64,000 nt of DNA from Halictus rubicundus (taxonomy: Eukaryota; Arthropoda; Insecta; Hymenoptera; Halictidae): assembly GCF_050948215.1 (NCBI RefSeq), contig NW_027488567.1, positions 434,001 to 498,000 on the forward strand. The letters run 5' to 3'. The notes below the pieces were generated by a model. It was given only the letters and a program-made list of their open reading frames with translations, made no database searches and was not told where the DNA came from. Both the position numbers and the translations under genes were made by a program. Of the stretch, positions 61,711 through 64,000 are shown piece by piece (positions within the stretch are counted from its first letter, which is position 1; each line of letters begins with the position of its first letter).

Positions 61711-64000
61711 ATAATATTGTATCCTGTATCCTATCCTGTCCTCTTTCCTATCCTATCCTCAATCCTATCCTATCCTCTATCCTTTGGTATCCTCTATCCT
61801 ATCCAATCCTCTATCCTATCCTATCCTATTCTCTATCCTATCCTATCCTATTCTCTATCCTATCCTATCCTATATCCTATCCTATCCTCTATCCTATCCT
61901 ATCCTCTATCCTATCTTATCCTCTATCCTATCCTATCCTCTATCCTATCCTATCCTCTATAATATCGTATCCTCTATAATATCGTATCCTGTATCCTATC
62001 CTGTAATCTTTCCTATCCTATCATCAATCCTATCCTATCCTCTATGGTCTCCTATCCTCTATCCTATCCAATCCCCTATGTTATCCTCTATCCTATCTTA
62101 TCCTCTATCCTATCCTAACCTCCATCCTATCCTATCCTCTATCCTATCCTATCCTCCATCCTATCCTATCCTCTATCCTATAATATCATCTATCCTATCC
62201 TATTCTCGATCCTATCCTATCCTCTATCCTATCCTCTGTCCTATAATATCCTCTATCCTATCCTATCCTCTATCCTATCCTATCCTCTATCCTGTATTAT
62301 CCTCCATCCTATCCTATCCTCTATCCTATAACATCATCTATCCTATCCTATTCTCTATCCTATCCTATATTCTATCCTATCCTATCCTCAATTCTTGCCT
62401 ATGCTCTATCATCTGCTCTATCCTCTCCTATCCTCAATCCTATTATATCCTCTATCCGATCCTATCCTCTATCCTATCCAATCCTATATCCTATCCTCTA
62501 TCCTATCCTATCCTCCATCGTATCCTATCCTCTATCCTATAATATCATCTATCCTATCCTATCCTCTATCCTATCCTATCCTCTATCGTCTCCTATCCTC
62601 TATGCTATCCAATCCCCTATGTTATCCTCTATCCTATCCTATCCTCTATAATATCCTATCCTCTATCCTATCCTATCCTCTGTCCTATCCTATCCTCTAT
62701 CCTATCCTATCCTCTATCCTATCCTCTATCCTATCCTATCCTCTATCCTATCCTATCCTCTATCCTATAATATCATCTATCCTATCCTATCCTCTATCCT
62801 ATCCTATCCTCTATCGTCTCCTATCCTCTATGCTATCCAATCCCCTATGTTATCCTCTATCCTATCCTATCCTCTATAATATCCTATCCTCTATCCTATC
62901 CTATCCTCTGTCCTATCCTATCCTCTATCCGATCCTATCCTCTATCCTATCCAATCCTATATCCTATCCAATCCTATATCCTATCCTCTATCCTATCCTA
63001 TCCTCCATCCTATCCTATCCTCTATCCTATAATATCATCTATCCTATCCTATCCTCTATCCTATCCTATCCTCTATCGTCTCCTATCCTCTATGCTATCC
63101 AATCCCCTATGTTATCCTCTATCCTATCCTATCCTCCATAATATCCTATCCTCTATCCTATCCTATCCTCTGTCCTATCCTATCCTCTATCCTATCCTAT
63201 CCTCTATCCTATCCTCTATCCTATCCTATCCTCTATCCTATCCTATCCTCTATCCTATCCTCTACTCTATCCTATCCTATCCTCTATCCTATCCTATCCT
63301 GTATCCTATCCTATCAACTATCCTATCCTATCCTCTATCCTCTATCCTCTATCCTATCCTATCCTGTATCCTATCCAATCCTCTATCCTATCCTATCCTC
63401 TATCCTGTCCTACCCTCCATCCTATCCTATCCTCTATCCTATAACATCATCTATCCTATCCTATTCTCTATCCTATCCTATATTCTATCCTATCCTATTC
63501 TCTATCCTATCCTATATTCTATCCTATCCTATCCTCAATTCTTGCCTATGCTCTATCATCTGCTCTATCCTCTCCTATCCTCAATCCTATCCTATCCTCT
63601 ATCCGATCCTATCCTCTATCCTATCCAATCCTATATCCTATCCTCTATTCTATCCTATCCTCAATCCTATCCTATCATCTATCCTATCCTATCCTCTATC
63701 CTATCCTATCCTCTATCGTCTCCTATCCTCTATGCTATCCAATCCCCTATGTTATCCTCTATCCTATCCTATCCTCTATAATATCCTATCCTCTATCCTA
63801 TCCTATCCTCTGTCCTATCCTATCCTCTATCCTATCCTATCCTCTATCCTATCCTCTATCCTATCCTCTATCCTATCCTATCCTCTATCCTATCCTATCC
63901 TCTATCCTATCCTATCCTCTATCCTATCCTATCCTCTATCCTATCCTATCCTCTATCCTATCCTATCCTCTATCCTATCCTATCCTGTATCCTATCCTAT
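61711..64000. repeat. Right superunit R3 (cut by window edge)
   Basis: Third copy, matching R2 at offset 4,989 as far as the window goes. Small differences appear, e.g. a CTCTATCC to CTGTATCC change near 63,364. Confidence 0.8.

Larger units (their letters stand above)
49491..64000. repeat. 17-bp satellite array, right block (runs off window)
   Basis: Same monomer, same orientation and same markers as the left block (marker A at 49944, 52784, 57406, 62395; marker C near 52174, 54664, 55752, 56794, 59286, 60741, 61783). The first 1,283 bases duplicate 3632-4914; 50730-51474 resembles 9550-10343. From about 51.4 kb it is organised in 4.6-5.0-kb superunits. No gene is present; the array continues past the window. 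Confidence 0.97.

Noticed and set aside
3632..64000. Canonical telomere
   Set aside because: No TTAGG or TTAGGG tract is seen. The pentamer differs by one base and is broken by a heptamer every 17 bp, and retrotransposon and array continue on both sides.
3632..64000. 12-bp basic repeat (CTCTATCCTATC)
   Set aside because: Such 12-bp spacings occur where one pentamer is missing, but the uniform stretches (e.g. 7690-7820) and the 17-residue translation period give 17 bp as the unit.

Overview
The window holds two kinds of sequence. One is a very large, single-orientation tandem satellite array (3632-44198 and 49491-64000, about 55 kb). The other is a young Ty3/gypsy-type LTR retrotransposon, present as one complete copy (44199-49490) and one copy cut by the left window edge (1-3631). 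I see no host gene, tRNA, rRNA or CRISPR. The metazoan-style single gag-pol ORF, about 5.3-kb element size, 4-bp target duplication and invertebrate-looking protein suggest an arthropod, most likely an insect. The species cannot be fixed from this sequence.

The satellite is built on a 17-bp monomer, consensus TCCTATCCTATCCTCTA (two TCCTA pentamers plus one TCCTCTA heptamer). The plus strand is almost free of G; the minus strand reads GGATAGGATAGGATAGA. Variant monomers are laid out in fixed orders, giving higher-order repeats at several scales: 1.0/1.35-kb blocks, about 2.36/2.38-kb pairs, about 6.6-kb tandem superunits on the left (11.1-24.4 kb), 4,622/4,989-bp superunits on the right (52-64 kb), a 1,441-bp tandem pair beside the insertion (41.0-43.9 kb), and a 45,859-bp duplication that includes the retrotransposon. 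Offsets between copies drift in 17-bp steps, as expected of unequal exchange in register with the monomer. The consensus has no stop codon in any plus frame, so the array produces many long false ORFs (Ser/Tyr/Pro/Leu/Ile only), none of which I call as genes.

The complete element runs on the minus strand: 5' LTR 49191-49490, tRNA-type primer site 49175-49190, leader, one 1,421-codon gag-pol ORF 48916-44651, short 3' UTR, 3' LTR 44199-44498. Its two 300-bp LTRs look identical, the ORF is open, and the key catalytic residues I looked for in protease, RT, RNase H and integrase are present, so it inserted recently and may be active. The N-terminus of Gag carries a SAP-like DNA-binding motif. The insertion site can be fixed exactly (TSD ATCC) because many unoccupied copies of the same array sequence remain in the window.

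Copy 1 and copy 2 share 1,283 bp of right-hand satellite flank with only 4 substitutions. This indicates that one insertion was later duplicated with the array, rather than two independent insertions. The 3' LTR promoter points leftward into the 40-kb array and would make GGAUA-repeat RNA if it is active.
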